Assembly: GCA_038496445.1 (NCBI GenBank)
Contig: JALMLS010000255.1
Location: 62,001-126,000 of the forward strand
Origin: Trichosphaerium sp. ATCC 40318
Taxonomy: Eukaryota; Discosea; Flabellinia; Trichosidae
Reading direction: 5' to 3'
DNA length: 64,000 nt
The position numbers and the translations under genes are program-made. Below, in pieces: positions 44,230-54,597 of the stretch. Positions within the stretch are counted from its first letter, which is position 1, and the number at the start of each line of letters is the position of its first letter. The notes beneath the pieces were generated by a model. That model was not told the DNA's origin. It searched no databases and saw only the letters and a list, made by a program, of their open reading frames with translations.

Positions 44230-44639
44230 TACGAATATTGCATCTCTATTGATCCAATTATTTTGATGTTGTTTTTTAATCTGTAGAGCCTTCATCACCC
44301 ACAATCCCAAGTAGTTATTTGAGAACTGGCGTAAAACCTTTTACCTGAAATCGTTAGTACCAGGAAATTATTGTTAAGCAATGCAATCAAAACGGCAACC
44401 ATGTTTTTTGATTGTTTCTGCGTCAACAGTCAACAAGAAAACAACTAGGTTCTGAATAGTACAGCCTTTTTTTTTTGTTGTTGAATGTGGTTTAGGGTCC
44501 TTTCATTACTGGCACTGTTATTGCTTTGACGACAGCAATGCTAATTACTGTTGTCTTAGTGTTAGAACTAAGGCGGTGGTTTCGCCTACAATAGATTGTA
44601 GAACACTAATTAAAAAAAAACCGCCTTTCAAATCTCTTT
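44230..44639. other. junction sequence unique to block B
   Basis: Lies between the inverted membrane-protein copy and the inverted lectin block. Besides the short membrane-tail exon (44496-44594) it has a possible Pro/Ser linker exon near 44286 (EPSSPTIPSSYLRTG). No counterpart was seen in block A. Confidence 0.4.
44496..44594 (+). pseudogene. C-terminal membrane-span exon remnant
   Basis: After a TTTAG acceptor at 44495 the frame reads GPFITGTVIALTTAMLITVV then LVLELRRWFRLQ and stops at 44594: one membrane span and a basic tail. Together with the linker-like exon near 44286 it could be the tail of a third paralogue of the type I membrane proteins, or an alternative 3' exon of copy B. Confidence 0.4.
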
Positions 44640-44797
44640 GCATCAAATTGTGAACACAAGGGTTTTCAGGATTAACAAAAACGATACAAAATACTATATT
44701 TAACTGCTGATTGAAACCAAAGGCACATTGTCAATACCACAAACAGAAAAAAAAACGTGAACAAAGGGAAGGTTTTATTAATAACAATTCTATCAAC

Positions 44798-45304
44798 TCA
44801 GTTGATTTTGTTTATCCAGAATGTCTGGCTGTAGCGGCTATTATCTCTCTGCCACATGACTACATTCTGACCAATCACTCCACCAGCGCCTTTATCGACC
44901 ATGTAATTTCCGTTTTTGATCGACCTGAGGTTGTATATATTCCTTGAAGCGTCGACTGCCTCCTTGATGAACTTTTGATTTCTATTTGTAAGTTCGCACT
45001 TCCACAACTTCAGATTCTTGCCGTTTTCGACTCCTGAACTGCTATCCATACAATACTCAGGGTCAGCTACGATTGAATACTTGTATGATCCATCAGTCAT
45101 TAGGACCTCATAAAACTCGAGGTTTCCATAACGCTCTAATGTCAAGCTTCTACCATTTTTAGGGGATCTGCTGGTGCCAACATACAAGTTGTATCCATTG
45201 GCTGGACTTGGTGCGTAAATTTTAACCTTGACATCAGATGTGAATGGATATGCGAGGCATAAGGTAAAGAAACATGCGAGTATGAGGTATAATGAGGTGC
45301 GCAT
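44798..45304 (-). CDS. secreted beta-trefoil (ricin-B-type) lectin-like protein, copy B
   Basis: ATG 45304; 168 residues, same signal peptide and beta-trefoil motifs as copy A at 23803-24309 (YCMDSSSGVENGKNLKLWKC, NVVMWQRDNSRYSQTF). It differs at six residues (for example KCELTN for KCEITN, EAVDASRN for EAVNAPGN) and about 15 bases in 507, whereas flanking non-coding DNA differs more. Intronless. That contrast suggests both copies remain under selection. An in-frame extension upstream of the ATG exists in this copy only and is not conserved. Confidence 0.75.
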   Translation of the reverse strand: MRTSLYLILACFFTLCLAYPFTSDVKVKIYAPSPANGYNLYVGTSRSPKNGRSLTLERYGNLEFYEVLMTDGSYKYSIVADPEYCMDSSSGVENGKNLKLWKCELTNRNQKFIKEAVDASRNIYNLRSIKNGNYMVDKGAGGVIGQNVVMWQRDNSRYSQTFWINKIN

Positions 45305-46655
45305 TGTGTTGTAGTGTTTGGGTTTATGATAAGGGCACACTATTTAAGTAAGTGTTGCGCTATATTTACATTTAAATAACGTGATACCTAAAAAATTAAT
45401 AGTCTTTTTAACAAGCCTGTAAAGGCTACATTGTTTTCGCTGCTATTTGCTAGAATTCGTATGTCGGCTTTATACTATTATTACGGATATTTTATCCAAG
45501 TGTGAGTTACTTCAGTAGTGCCATGGTTTTTCTCCTAAGAATGACCTACAACATTATTTCTCTCATATACAGCAAGACCTTTTTTTGTGTACAATAACAC
45601 CTTTTTTTTGTGTACAAATTGATCGTCACATAATTTTGCTTTCCCCAGCGGGCGGGTCAAATTAAGTTTGTACTGCCCAGATAAATGATATGCATTTCTT
45701 TTTGTTGACGCTATGTGTTGAAACAAAGTATAGCGTGAGTATTTATTCAAAACGAATTCGGCAGCAAAACTGATGTTGAGGGTTTGTATTAAATGTCGGA
45801 CGCAAATGACGTAATTTATGTCGATTAGCAATCGCCAAAACTGTACACACCAAATATACTTTTACTGTACTGCGGCAATGGTTAAAACTCATACCGGACA
45901 AGTTGGTTTAGTGGATACAAAGGTAGCTTTTTTTCAGTGTAGCCAAAGGCCTTGACTTGATTTTATGCTCTACAGTAGGTCAGTGTCAAGCTGCAATGTT
46001 TTAAAGTGGTATTCTAGCGAATAAATCTTGTTGTCTTTTTTTAGGTTTGTTCACGTGATTTTTCGAACAGACAGATAATTTAGGTTCCCATGGTAAAATT
46101 GCGCCAACAACCTTGGTTATTACCTGTTGTTGATGAATCTGTGATGACGACAAATAACACTATGACTGTTGTAACCACGCAATGTTGTTATAGCTCTAGC
46201 ACACAAGTAATCTTCAAATAACTACAAAGTGTAAAAAAAAAGTGGCTGATAAATTATGGAATTCTAGAATATCAACTTCTAACTTTAGTTTCTTCCGTTA
46301 GATTGGTCAACATTGTCAATATAAGGGAGACGCGCTTGGGAGGAAAGACGCTCAGTCTTTGGTGGCTCTAGCGTAGCCACACGAGCGGATTTATTCTACA
46401 TTTAAGAACCTCGTGTGAACTGCAAATGTGTTTGAAGGAAAAATAAAAAATAATTTTTACATGTCAAAAGAAAAAAGGATTTTAGGGAGGGTGAGGGGAT
46501 GTTTTGATTGCTACTCGCCATTGTCGTTGTTGTTGCCTATTGTGTCCTTCGATATTGACAGTCTTGTTCAGTCCAACCAAACGCTTGAAATGTTCCACAT
46601 CTTCATTCAAAAAATCTGCTTTTTGACTTCATAAACACCTATCTTTGCCTGTTGT
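45305..46655. other. spacer inside duplicated block B, with a 330-bp segment missing from block A
   Basis: Inverted counterpart of 22749-23802. About 46298-46625 has no match in block A; it starts after TTAGTTTCTTC and ends before ATAAACACCTATCTTTGCCTG, and carries a small hairpin (GTGGCT...AGCCAC near 46360). Either an insertion here or a deletion in A. No gene recognised inside. Confidence 0.55.
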
Positions 46656-47891
46656 ATGACACAAGAACAAGAGATAACCATAAACTATCATAGAGACGTT
46701 GATTCGTTTTTAAACGCGTGTCAACATGTTTTGATGCAAAACGAGTTGGAAAATAACGTACGGAGCGTAATTCAGCATAGTAGTAACAAAAAATGAGCTT
46801 GTATTGAGTTTAGCGATTCGTAAAAGAAAAAGCGGTTCAAAATCACCATGCACCTTTGCTACTGTTTGTAAAGGTACTTTTTTGGACTACAATAGCGTCA
46901 TACCCGTGAATTACAGTTAAAACAACACCTTTAGGTCCAAACCTTGCGATAGCCGCGTACTATGAAAACAAGGGCCATAGAATGTGCTTGTCTGTGCTTA
47001 GCATGTTAGACAGTGAACCGTTAGATAAATTCCTTCACAGCATTGTAGAAAACGGTCTAAAGCCTCCAGGTAAGTAATTCTACGCTCAAGCTACTGTAGT
47101 ATGTTCTAAAACAAGTTGTTAAGCTTTCGTTACTTCAAAACCAGTTGCGAAAATTGTAGATCAACTGTGGCGCTCTAAAACGTTATGCAAACCTTCTTAC
47201 TCACGTCACATGTCAGTAATGAGACTCACTAAAGAAACTATTAAGCCGCTTTCTTCAAAGCCAGATGGAGACTTCCGTGAGGCAACAACTGAGGATATGG
47301 ATGCCCTAGTAGCTTTGACACTGGAGTTCAAATCAGCGGTTGCTGTACCAGGTACAAGTGAAACAGTCCAACACTGAGAAATGATTATTTCTGCAACAGG
47401 TAGTAAGGCTCCCACAGAAGAACAGGTTAAAGGTGGACTTGTAAAGCTTATTGAAGATAAACGTTTATGGGTATGGGCAACTAAGGATGGTATTCCTTGT
47501 GTTGTCGGGTCAGCACGTGCAACACCAAACTGCACATTAATCACTCGGGTGAGTGTTGCACTAATCTCAATGCAAGTGGTCACATCTTTGTTAGACTGCT
47601 GGTTGTTGCACAGCTATTACTTTTTTTGTTTATTATGCTGTAGGTTTGTACGAATAAGGCTTACCGTGGTAAAGGGTATGCAAGACATACTGTATCAAGA
47701 GCAGCTCAGGAAATATTAAAAGATATTTCACAAGTTGCATTAATTAGAGCTGACGACAATCCAAGTGCTGACTATGCATACAAGCAAGTTGGGTACACCT
47801 TGCAATGTTTCTTATTTCGTAGTACTTATTGTTCTCTTCTTTCAGGTTTTGCCCAAGCGTAGATATGTCACAGTATGGGTACACATACTAA
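46656..47891 (+). CDS. GNAT-family N-acetyltransferase
   Basis: ATG 46656 (MTQEQEITINYHRDVDSFLN), then exons PNLAIAAYYENKGHRMCLSV, VAKIVDQLWRSKTLCKPSYS, FREATTEDMDALVALTLEF, WVWATKDGIPCVVGSARATP, then VCTNKAYRGKGYARHTVSRA (acetyl-CoA loop: RGKGYA) and VALIRADDNPSADYAYKQVG followed by FCPSVDMSQYGYTY at the stop. All GNAT motifs A and B are present. The fold and the N-terminal helper domain resemble the FR47-like/two-domain GNATs of fungi and protists. Introns include 47072-47149, 47352-47398 and 47551-47643. The join between exon 1 and KRKSGSKSP (46735-46815) is not clean with GT-AG and may hide a mini-exon. A truncated inverted copy of the 5' part is at 22493-22748. Confidence 0.75.
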
Positions 47892-47949
47892 TAAAGTTAA
47901 GAACAAAATTCAGTTAAACAATTCCACAAGTTCGCTGTTTTACAGTCTC

Positions 47950-48423
47950 ATAATGGATTTAAGTTGTACAATAAAGTGCCAACCACACGCCTTGTACATA
48001 TCCATAAAATACTGGGTTTTGCTGAGCATAACTTGTAGTTCACAAATCTTTCTGAGGCCTCAGTGACAGACGAAGGTATCAAAGCACTTGCTGGTGTTCA
48101 TTCAATTGATCTTTGTGGTTGTAATGTATCTGATGAAGGGATCAAAGAATTAAAAGGCACACTATTGATCTTACTGCTATTCATGTAACAGATTAAGGAA
48201 TCAAAGCACTTAAGGGTGTACATAATATTATTCTCAAAGGCACAAAAGTGACAGATGAAGGCATAGCGATACTAGCAGGTCTTACTCGCCTTTCAGTGAC
48301 TGACAAAAGTGTCAAATTACTGAACAGTGCTCATATTATACTTGACTATACTGCAGTAACGAAAGCTTGTGAGGATGAGTTCATTAAAAAAGGCGTAACA
48401 ATTAGGCATAGAACTTTTTATTA
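47950..48423 (+). pseudogene. leucine-rich-repeat gene remnant
   Basis: Shows repeats of about 23 residues: SVTDEGIKALAGVHSIDLCG, NVSDEGIKELKG, VTD-GIKALKGVHNIILKG, KVTDEGIAILAGLTRLSVTD. The frame is broken: a TAG near 48034, a one-base shift near 48157, and a TAA at about 48193. The tail EFIKKGVTIRHRTFY ends at 48423. The VTDEGIKAL unit is an LRR subtype seen in bacterial, giant-virus and protist proteins; this copy is inactive. Confidence 0.7.
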
Positions 48424-48972
48424 AAGAAAATTCAAGCCAGATAAAAGCTGTTAATGACTTTTGATTGTTGATGCCAAAAATAAATTTCAGATTCATTCCT
48501 TACTGTATTTAACCTGAATTCTGACATACATATTGTTCGAACAGTCAAATTATTAGAAACAGATGCTATTAACAACATCAACACCTCCGCTTTTCATGCC
48601 TACCAAAAATCTTAACTTGAACATTGTTTGTTTGACTAGGTTTTACTTTAGTCAAGCACGTTTTGCGTTACATATAGTACAACACAAGCGTCAGCTTGGA
48701 AAACTTTCACTCGAACATTGTTGCAAAATATTGGAGGGTCTGGTAAACGTCAACAATATTACCGATATATTGAATATCTGACTTAGGACAGACTATTTCT
48801 AGTTTTGTTGTTACAATCAATGTGACATCTTTAGTTACCACCAAAACTTACTATAAAGTGTGGACTATAATGTATAAAGAAACACTCTCAAGTATGCCAC
48901 TTGCCTCTTACAGAGCTGACCATTACTATGTTGGTAAATAAAAAACTACATGTTTATTTTCCTATTTTTTTC
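48424..48972. other. spacer without recognised gene
   Basis: About 550 bp between the LRR remnant and the AlkB-like gene end. Nothing recognised. Confidence 0.35.
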
Positions 48973-50665
48973 TTATTTACATTTTGCTTCATCGCTGGCT
49001 TTACGCTTATTGATCTCTTCAACAAGTGGATCCATAACTCTGAAAAATAGTGGTGGAAATAAAGCCAATACAACCATACCAGCATATCCTTGAAGAAGAA
49101 AAAGTTAGCCTTGATGCTTCGTAACAAGAACTTCTTTTTTTTTGTGCAAAAAAAAAGGGCAATCAAGTTGTACCTGTTGGCATTAAGGGACTTTCTGCAA
49201 AAGTTCTTAGAATTTGGTATTGACGTGTAGGGTAAGCATGGTGATCGCTATGTCTTTGTAATTTGAACAAATAATAGTTTGTAATAGAGTAAGGCGCATT
49301 CCAGCTGTGCATTGGTGTTACTTTTTCATACATGCCAGGAGATATTTCTCTAGAATGGTATATTGAGCATTTCCTTTGATTCTAATTCTTACTTACTTTC
49401 TTTGAAGACCGTAGTGTTCGATATAATTTACAAGCTCGAGCAAAGTGAATGCTACAACGCTTTGCCATGCCCAAAAAGTGAAAACCTTTGAAGAAAAGTA
49501 AGCCTTTTTTTTCCTCTATTTTTTTCTTGTCATAAAATGAAGTGTATCGTACTTTTGATGATTCAAAGAAGATAGAACAAGCAATAGCGAATAGAAATGG
49601 TAATATTGTGTAGTATATCATCCTAAAAGAGGAAAAAATAAGTTAGTTTTCAGAACATCAATCAAACGGTCTTACTTGTTTTGGAAAAATCCAAGATTCT
49701 TTTTGGCAATACGCTTGTTTTCAATTTCCCAAGCACCCAAGTAACTGTATACAACAGTTCTAGAATATTATAATTAGGTAAATTGATAACCAAACAAGAA
49801 ATCTTACCTTGGCCAAAAAGCATAAAAAGATTCTCCAAGACGAGAAGAAGCTGGATCTTTTGGAGTTGATACATTCCAGTGATGACCATGAAGATGCTCA
49901 ATAGCAAAATGCATGTAACCGACTGTCATTAAAGAGAGTTCACTCAATAAAGTTTCAACGCTAATAGAACACTAAGGTCAGATTTGGGAGCGAAAAACGA
50001 CGAGTTTTTTTGGATTTTTTTTTTTTTTCAAAATTCCGAAAACGTACTTGTAGTGCTTGTGTATCATCTCGTGAGAAACGTTGATACCCATACCACCGTT
50101 CAAACCAACTGCTAGAACAAATCCAACGTATTCAAATGCTAAAAAGAAGCGTTAGAACGCAATACCGCCAGCGGACATTTCTTATTACGTACTTGTTAGC
50201 TGTTGCGTTGATACAACGTGAAAAGCCCATAATAGAAGTACAAGCTAAAGTTATGTTATTTTCGAGTTTACTAGTCACGAAAATCAAAGATTGTAACCTA
50301 CCTGTTGAATAGGCCATAACCAGAGTGGTATCTTCCATTTGAATTGCTTCTTAAGTTCAGCAGTTGCCTTTGAAACGCTTTAGTTTTGTTTCTATCGAAT
50401 TGCTATTTAAAACAATCGTACTGCTTTGTTAGGGTTCACATCATCAGTACCAAGTATCAAATCAAGTACGGGAATAATGCCAAATGTAAAAAAGAATGCA
50501 GCATAATTCCATGCGCCTAAAGTACGTTAATACGTCTAAAACGCGTATAACATATCAAAGCCAATACGTACCACCCAATAGTTGTCCAACAACGGCGAGT
50601 GTTGGAATTGCGTACGCAAGAAAGTAATATGCTACTACAAATTGATCTGCAGAGTCTGCTTGCAT
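48973..50665 (-). CDS. AlkB-like alkane 1-monooxygenase (membrane di-iron hydroxylase)
   Basis: ATG 50665 (MQADSADQFVVAYYFLAYAI). Multi-pass membrane protein with the histidine boxes of the integral-membrane di-iron hydroxylases in order: GINVSHEMIHK (HE-x-x-H), AIEHLHGHHWNVSTPKDPAS (HLHGHH), the AlkB-specific NYIEHYGLQRK, and YLFKLQRHSDHHAYPTRQYQ (QRHSDHH). NYIEHYGLxR is diagnostic of the alkane hydroxylase/xylene monooxygenase branch rather than of sterol or fatty-acid desaturases. It would insert oxygen at a terminal CH3 of alkanes or related chains, taking electrons from a rubredoxin or ferredoxin partner not seen nearby. Membrane runs: GAWNYAAFFFTFGIIPVLDL, MIYYTILPFLFAIACSIFFE, GYAGMVVLALFPPLFF. 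About eight short introns; stop at 48973. AlkB is mainly bacterial, so transfer into this lineage followed by intron gain is likely. Confidence 0.85.
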
Positions 50666-50865
50666 TGTTGCGCCACGTATCTTTTTTGTTTCAAAAATAA
50701 ACTAAGGCTTGCCGACTTTGGCTGCGAATTTGGGTGGATAACGGATAATCTTTTACCGAAATCTCGGCCTTTGTACCAATAGGCTCTTAAAGTGATGTAT
50801 GATACAAAATATGTTCAAGGGCACTTTGGCAAGCAAATGCTAACTCAGACAACATTATCTTGCGA
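50666..50865. promoter_or_regulatory. divergent promoter region, AlkB-like / nitrilase
   Basis: 200 bp separate the two start codons. No TATA or shared motif stands out. Position alone suggests it drives both genes. Confidence 0.4.
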
Positions 50866-51957
50866 ATGGAGCGCCACGCGTTACTGCGATTAGCTGTTTA
50901 TCAAGGAAATAGCACTGCTATTGAAAAGGCGCTTGTAGAATTGGAGAATGCGTGTAATTCTGCAAAAAAAGCTGGTGCTGATCTAGTAGTATGCTGTGAG
51001 CTGTTTATTGGCGGATATTCGACTGGAGATGCATTAAAGGGTTTGGCAGAACCTAAGGAAGGCAAAAGCTTTCAAGAGGTTTCTCTCATCGCTAAAAAGC
51101 ACAGTATTGGCATAATCTACGGTTACTGTGAAAAGTACGTGGACTTTTAACGTCAAATTGTTAAATATCGCTAACTACGCCTAAAAAGAGCTGCTGACGG
51201 CAGTGTGTACAACTCGTGTCAGTTTGTAGATAAACAAGGCGAAAGCTTAGACAACTACCGCAAAATACACTTATGGGGCGACTACGAGAAGAATATCTTC
51301 TCCCCAGGTACCCAGAGTTGTATTTTGATCAAAATACTTGCTCACGTGTAAGTTTTTCTTACCGACTTTTCGCTCTAGGCAATGAGAAACCTCGCGTAGT
51401 GGAATTTGAAGGTACGCTTACGCAAAAGTATAAAAGTTCAAAAGCTTGTTGATGTGGTTTTAACCATTACTTTAGGCGTGAAGATTGGCATGCTAATATG
51501 CTATGATATTGAGTTTCCTGAGATTGTCCGTTACTTAGCAACAAAAGGAGCACAGCTTGTCGCAGTACCTACAGGCGCGTATACGTTATCTTGTTGATAG
51601 TTCTAACATATTCTTCAGCTGTAACAAATCCGAACATAAGCAGAATAGTGCCACCAACTAGAGCCTTTGAGGTGAGGAGTGTACCTGTTGTTATTGTATA
51701 TTACTTAACTGAGCGCGTAGAACAACATGTATGTATGCTACGTAAACAGAGTTGGAAAGGAGTATTGTCCTACTACAAAAACTACAGATAACTTCATAGG
51801 ATGCTCAGTCATAGCTGATCCTATTGGCAATACTATCGCAACTGCTAGCTTCTCTGACTCAGATCTACTCATCAGAGATATAACGCGTAACAAGCTTGAT
51901 GAAGCTAATAGAAGGAATGGACATGTCGCTGACAGAAGACCAATGTTTTACAGCTAA
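50866..51957 (+). CDS. carbon-nitrogen hydrolase (nitrilase superfamily)
   Basis: ATG 50866 ([16 protein letters not shown]). The three catalytic residues are visible: Glu in [16 protein letters not shown], Lys in [14 protein letters not shown], Cys in [19 protein letters not shown]. Further signatures: [35 protein letters not shown] (the vNRvG strand), [12 protein letters not shown], and the C-terminal [14 protein letters not shown]. It should hydrolyse an amide, carbamoyl or nitrile compound; the layout is close to the amidase/N-carbamoyl hydrolase branches. Five or six short introns, one with a CACGTG at 51352. Stop TAA at 51957, about 90 bp before the next start, so the two genes lie very tightly. 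Confidence 0.85.
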
Positions 51958-52050
51958 TAAAAATGTTCTGGTGAAAAAATACCTCCGAACGATTGTCGCC
52001 CAAAATCTTTTACCGCTGAAATTGTATTTAAATATTGGTTTAAACCTCCA

Positions 52051-54007
52051 ATGCGTGCCATCAATAGAATCAGAGCGCAGCGTACGCGCGTATCAACCCA
52101 AAAACAACGCGTTTATGTCACCAAGCGCTATTTTGAAAATGCTACTACAAAGGAGTATATTTCAGGCGTTGTACCACCTAGAGGGGCCATATTCCCTACA
52201 AAAGGTGTGAGGGACAGTAGCTCAAAACTGCGCACTGACCTCGACTACAGCTATGAATTGGCCCAAGGGGAGCCAAAAGAAACAAATTGGAAAGAATTAG
52301 AAGATCTTCCAGAAGAAAATACTGCCCGCGAGCAAGGTTACGAATTTAACAACCCAAGCGCAGAGTATCAAGAAGACGTTGACGACGATATACCGACAGG
52401 CTTTACGTCTGGTGTTAGACAAATACCTCACCCTGATAAAGCCTTTAAAGGAGGAGAGGATTCCTACTTCGTAAGCGAACCGATAGGAGAGTTTGGATTA
52501 TCGAAAGTGTTGGGTGTATTCGATGGTACGTCAAACATCGTAAAAATCAACGTAGTAGCGTAGAAATGATTGTTTTCGCGAAGGAAAAGGTTTTAATGAC
52601 TTTCTATTCAGGTGTTGGCGGATGGGCTAATAAAGGCGTCGATCCTGCTGAATATGCAAATCTACTCGCTTCTGGATGCCGAGTACAAGCTGAAAAAGGA
52701 GAAAGTGATCCTGTTGAGGTTATGACTGCAGGTTGGAAACGTGCTAATGAGGTTCAAGGCAGTAGGTAATGATATTTTTTGCCTCTAATTCCACTCTTTG
52801 TTGAAAAAAAAAAAATTTCAGAAAAAAAACCTCTGCGTGTCGCCTTTGTTGTTGATTTTTATGCTTAAAAACAGTGTATATGTATAGTTTACTGTTGTGT
52901 TATTTATATACAACATAGTACTGCCTGTGTTGTGTCTTTAGAAGGAAACAAATTAAAATACGCAAATCTTGGTGATTCTGGATTTATGGTATTAAGACCT
53001 GTATTTAAACAAATGGAGCCAGGTCCTCTTGAAGATTATTTGATTAGTAAAATATCTTTTGATGTCAAAATCATACATGCGTACGTACCGAAAAAATTTG
53101 ACCTTTAGAGGGTTGCTTCTGCAATTGTCACGTGCAACAAAAAAAAAAACCTTAGCTTTCAACTTGAAAATGTTTCATTTTCTTACTAAAAGTACTGTAG
53201 ATCTAAAACACAGACTCATGGCTTTAATTTCCCATTTCAACTTGGTTTTCAAAGTACAGATACTCCTAAAAGCGCAGACAGTGGTGAGATTGATGTAAAC
53301 ACAAACGGTATGCAGCTAGAGTCGTAGCTGACATGACAAGACGAGTTTTTATTTTTTTGCTGTTTTTTTTCTTACTGCGGGATTGTGTCTGAACTTACCT
53401 TATTTCGCATTGTAGATTTGGTAGTATTATTCACAGATGGTGTATCTGATAATATATTCGCTGAGAATATTGTTGATTTAGTCGAAGATAAAATTCAGCG
53501 TGATGTTGATACAGGAGCTAATATTGATCCTGAGAATATCGCTATTGCTATCGCTGATTATGCATCTGATAAAGCACATGATAATTGGTTTGATTCACCA
53601 TTCTCTAGAGGTACATTGTGGTCCATACCTCACTTAAAACTTAACTTACTTAAGCCTTTTTTTTTCTTGTTTTTTTTCATTCTTGTCTTCTGTTCAACCA
53701 AACCAAAAAATAACGCTATGAGTGTTGCATTGCATGTAAGCGGTTGGTTGAGTAGTCTCAGGAACCCTCGAAAGGCTTCGCCAAGGAAAGTGTTTGACTT
53801 TTTTTTTTAGATGCAAAAAAACATGGCAAGCAATGGCATGGTGGTAAAGTAGATGATATTACTGTACTAGTAGCACGTGTAACAGGATATCCTGGTATCT
53901 CGTATCCAACACAGATTACACCTCGTAGTATGAATAGAGGTTCCATGCTGGAGCAATACCCTCAAGAAGACCTGTACATGCGTGACCACCCTGGAAGAAG
54001 TTCTTAA
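52051..54007 (+). CDS. PTC7/PPTC7-like PP2C protein phosphatase
   Basis: ATG 52051 gives a basic, acid-free leader (MRAINRIRAQRTRVSTQKQR) that looks like a mitochondrial targeting peptide. The phosphatase domain reads IPHPDKAFKGGEDSYFVSEP, LGVFDGVGGWANKGVDPAEY, ANLLASGCRV, TACVVSLEGNKLKYANLGDS with GFMVLRP, LVVLFTDGVSDNIFAENIVD and VDDITVLVARVTGYPG. The metal-binding Asp residues (GED, FDGVGG, TDGVSD, DDIT) are all there. This is the PTC7/PPTC7 branch, matrix phosphatases that act on mitochondrial import and coenzyme Q proteins. About six introns with long T runs (for example 53653-53690). The C-terminus is GSMLEQYPQEDLYMRDHPGR SS before TAA 54007. Confidence 0.85.
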
Positions 54008-54597
54008 AGAAAAAACTTTCACATAAAACCTCACCCTTGGTGAAATAAATCACATTTTTTAACTACCCAAAAAAGCCGATGCTCCGTTTCCATTTTGCCA
54101 TTTTGGATTCTATTACTTGAACTACTCCACCACCAGTCATTGGTGTATTGAGAGGGTGTGAACTAATCCGCGTTAGCGTGAAAGGGACAACGAACAGTTG
54201 ATATTCTCATGTTATCTGTTGTCATGGACTATCCTTCACGTTTGGCTTTGACATTTAATTTTTATTGTCGGCGCGTAGTTGCGTAGAGCGAGTTATCGCA
54301 TATAAGATAGGTAGTATTCTGGTTATAGATACGAGTATATGCAGGATTATACAAACGTGTTTGCTTGTTTTTTTTCAACTACTCGAAAGTCAAACAGTAG
54401 ATAAATAAAAACCTGGTTTATTTGCTTTAAACTGTAGTAACGTTGTGTTCTGTTCTTATACGATTGATGTACTGCAATCTAAACTTATTGCTACGCACAC
54501 TCGCCATGAATTTTTTAGTGTTAAATGTACCTAAAAGTAACATTGAGTACTACAAACAACAACATATTAACAAAGAATCAATTATTGATTTTTTGGT
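54008..54597. other. spacer between convergent genes
   Basis: About 590 bp separating the phosphatase and TBC stop codons. Nothing recognised. Confidence 0.35.

Noticed and set aside
16529-47891. A single large inversion or inverted duplication joining blocks A and B
   Set aside because: Segments are individually inverted but not in mirrored order, and pieces from 36.3 and 38.7 kb are inserted between them.
48563-48781. 72-codon open frame on the plus strand
   Set aside because: No recognisable motif, no conserved neighbours, typical of chance frames in AT-rich spacers.
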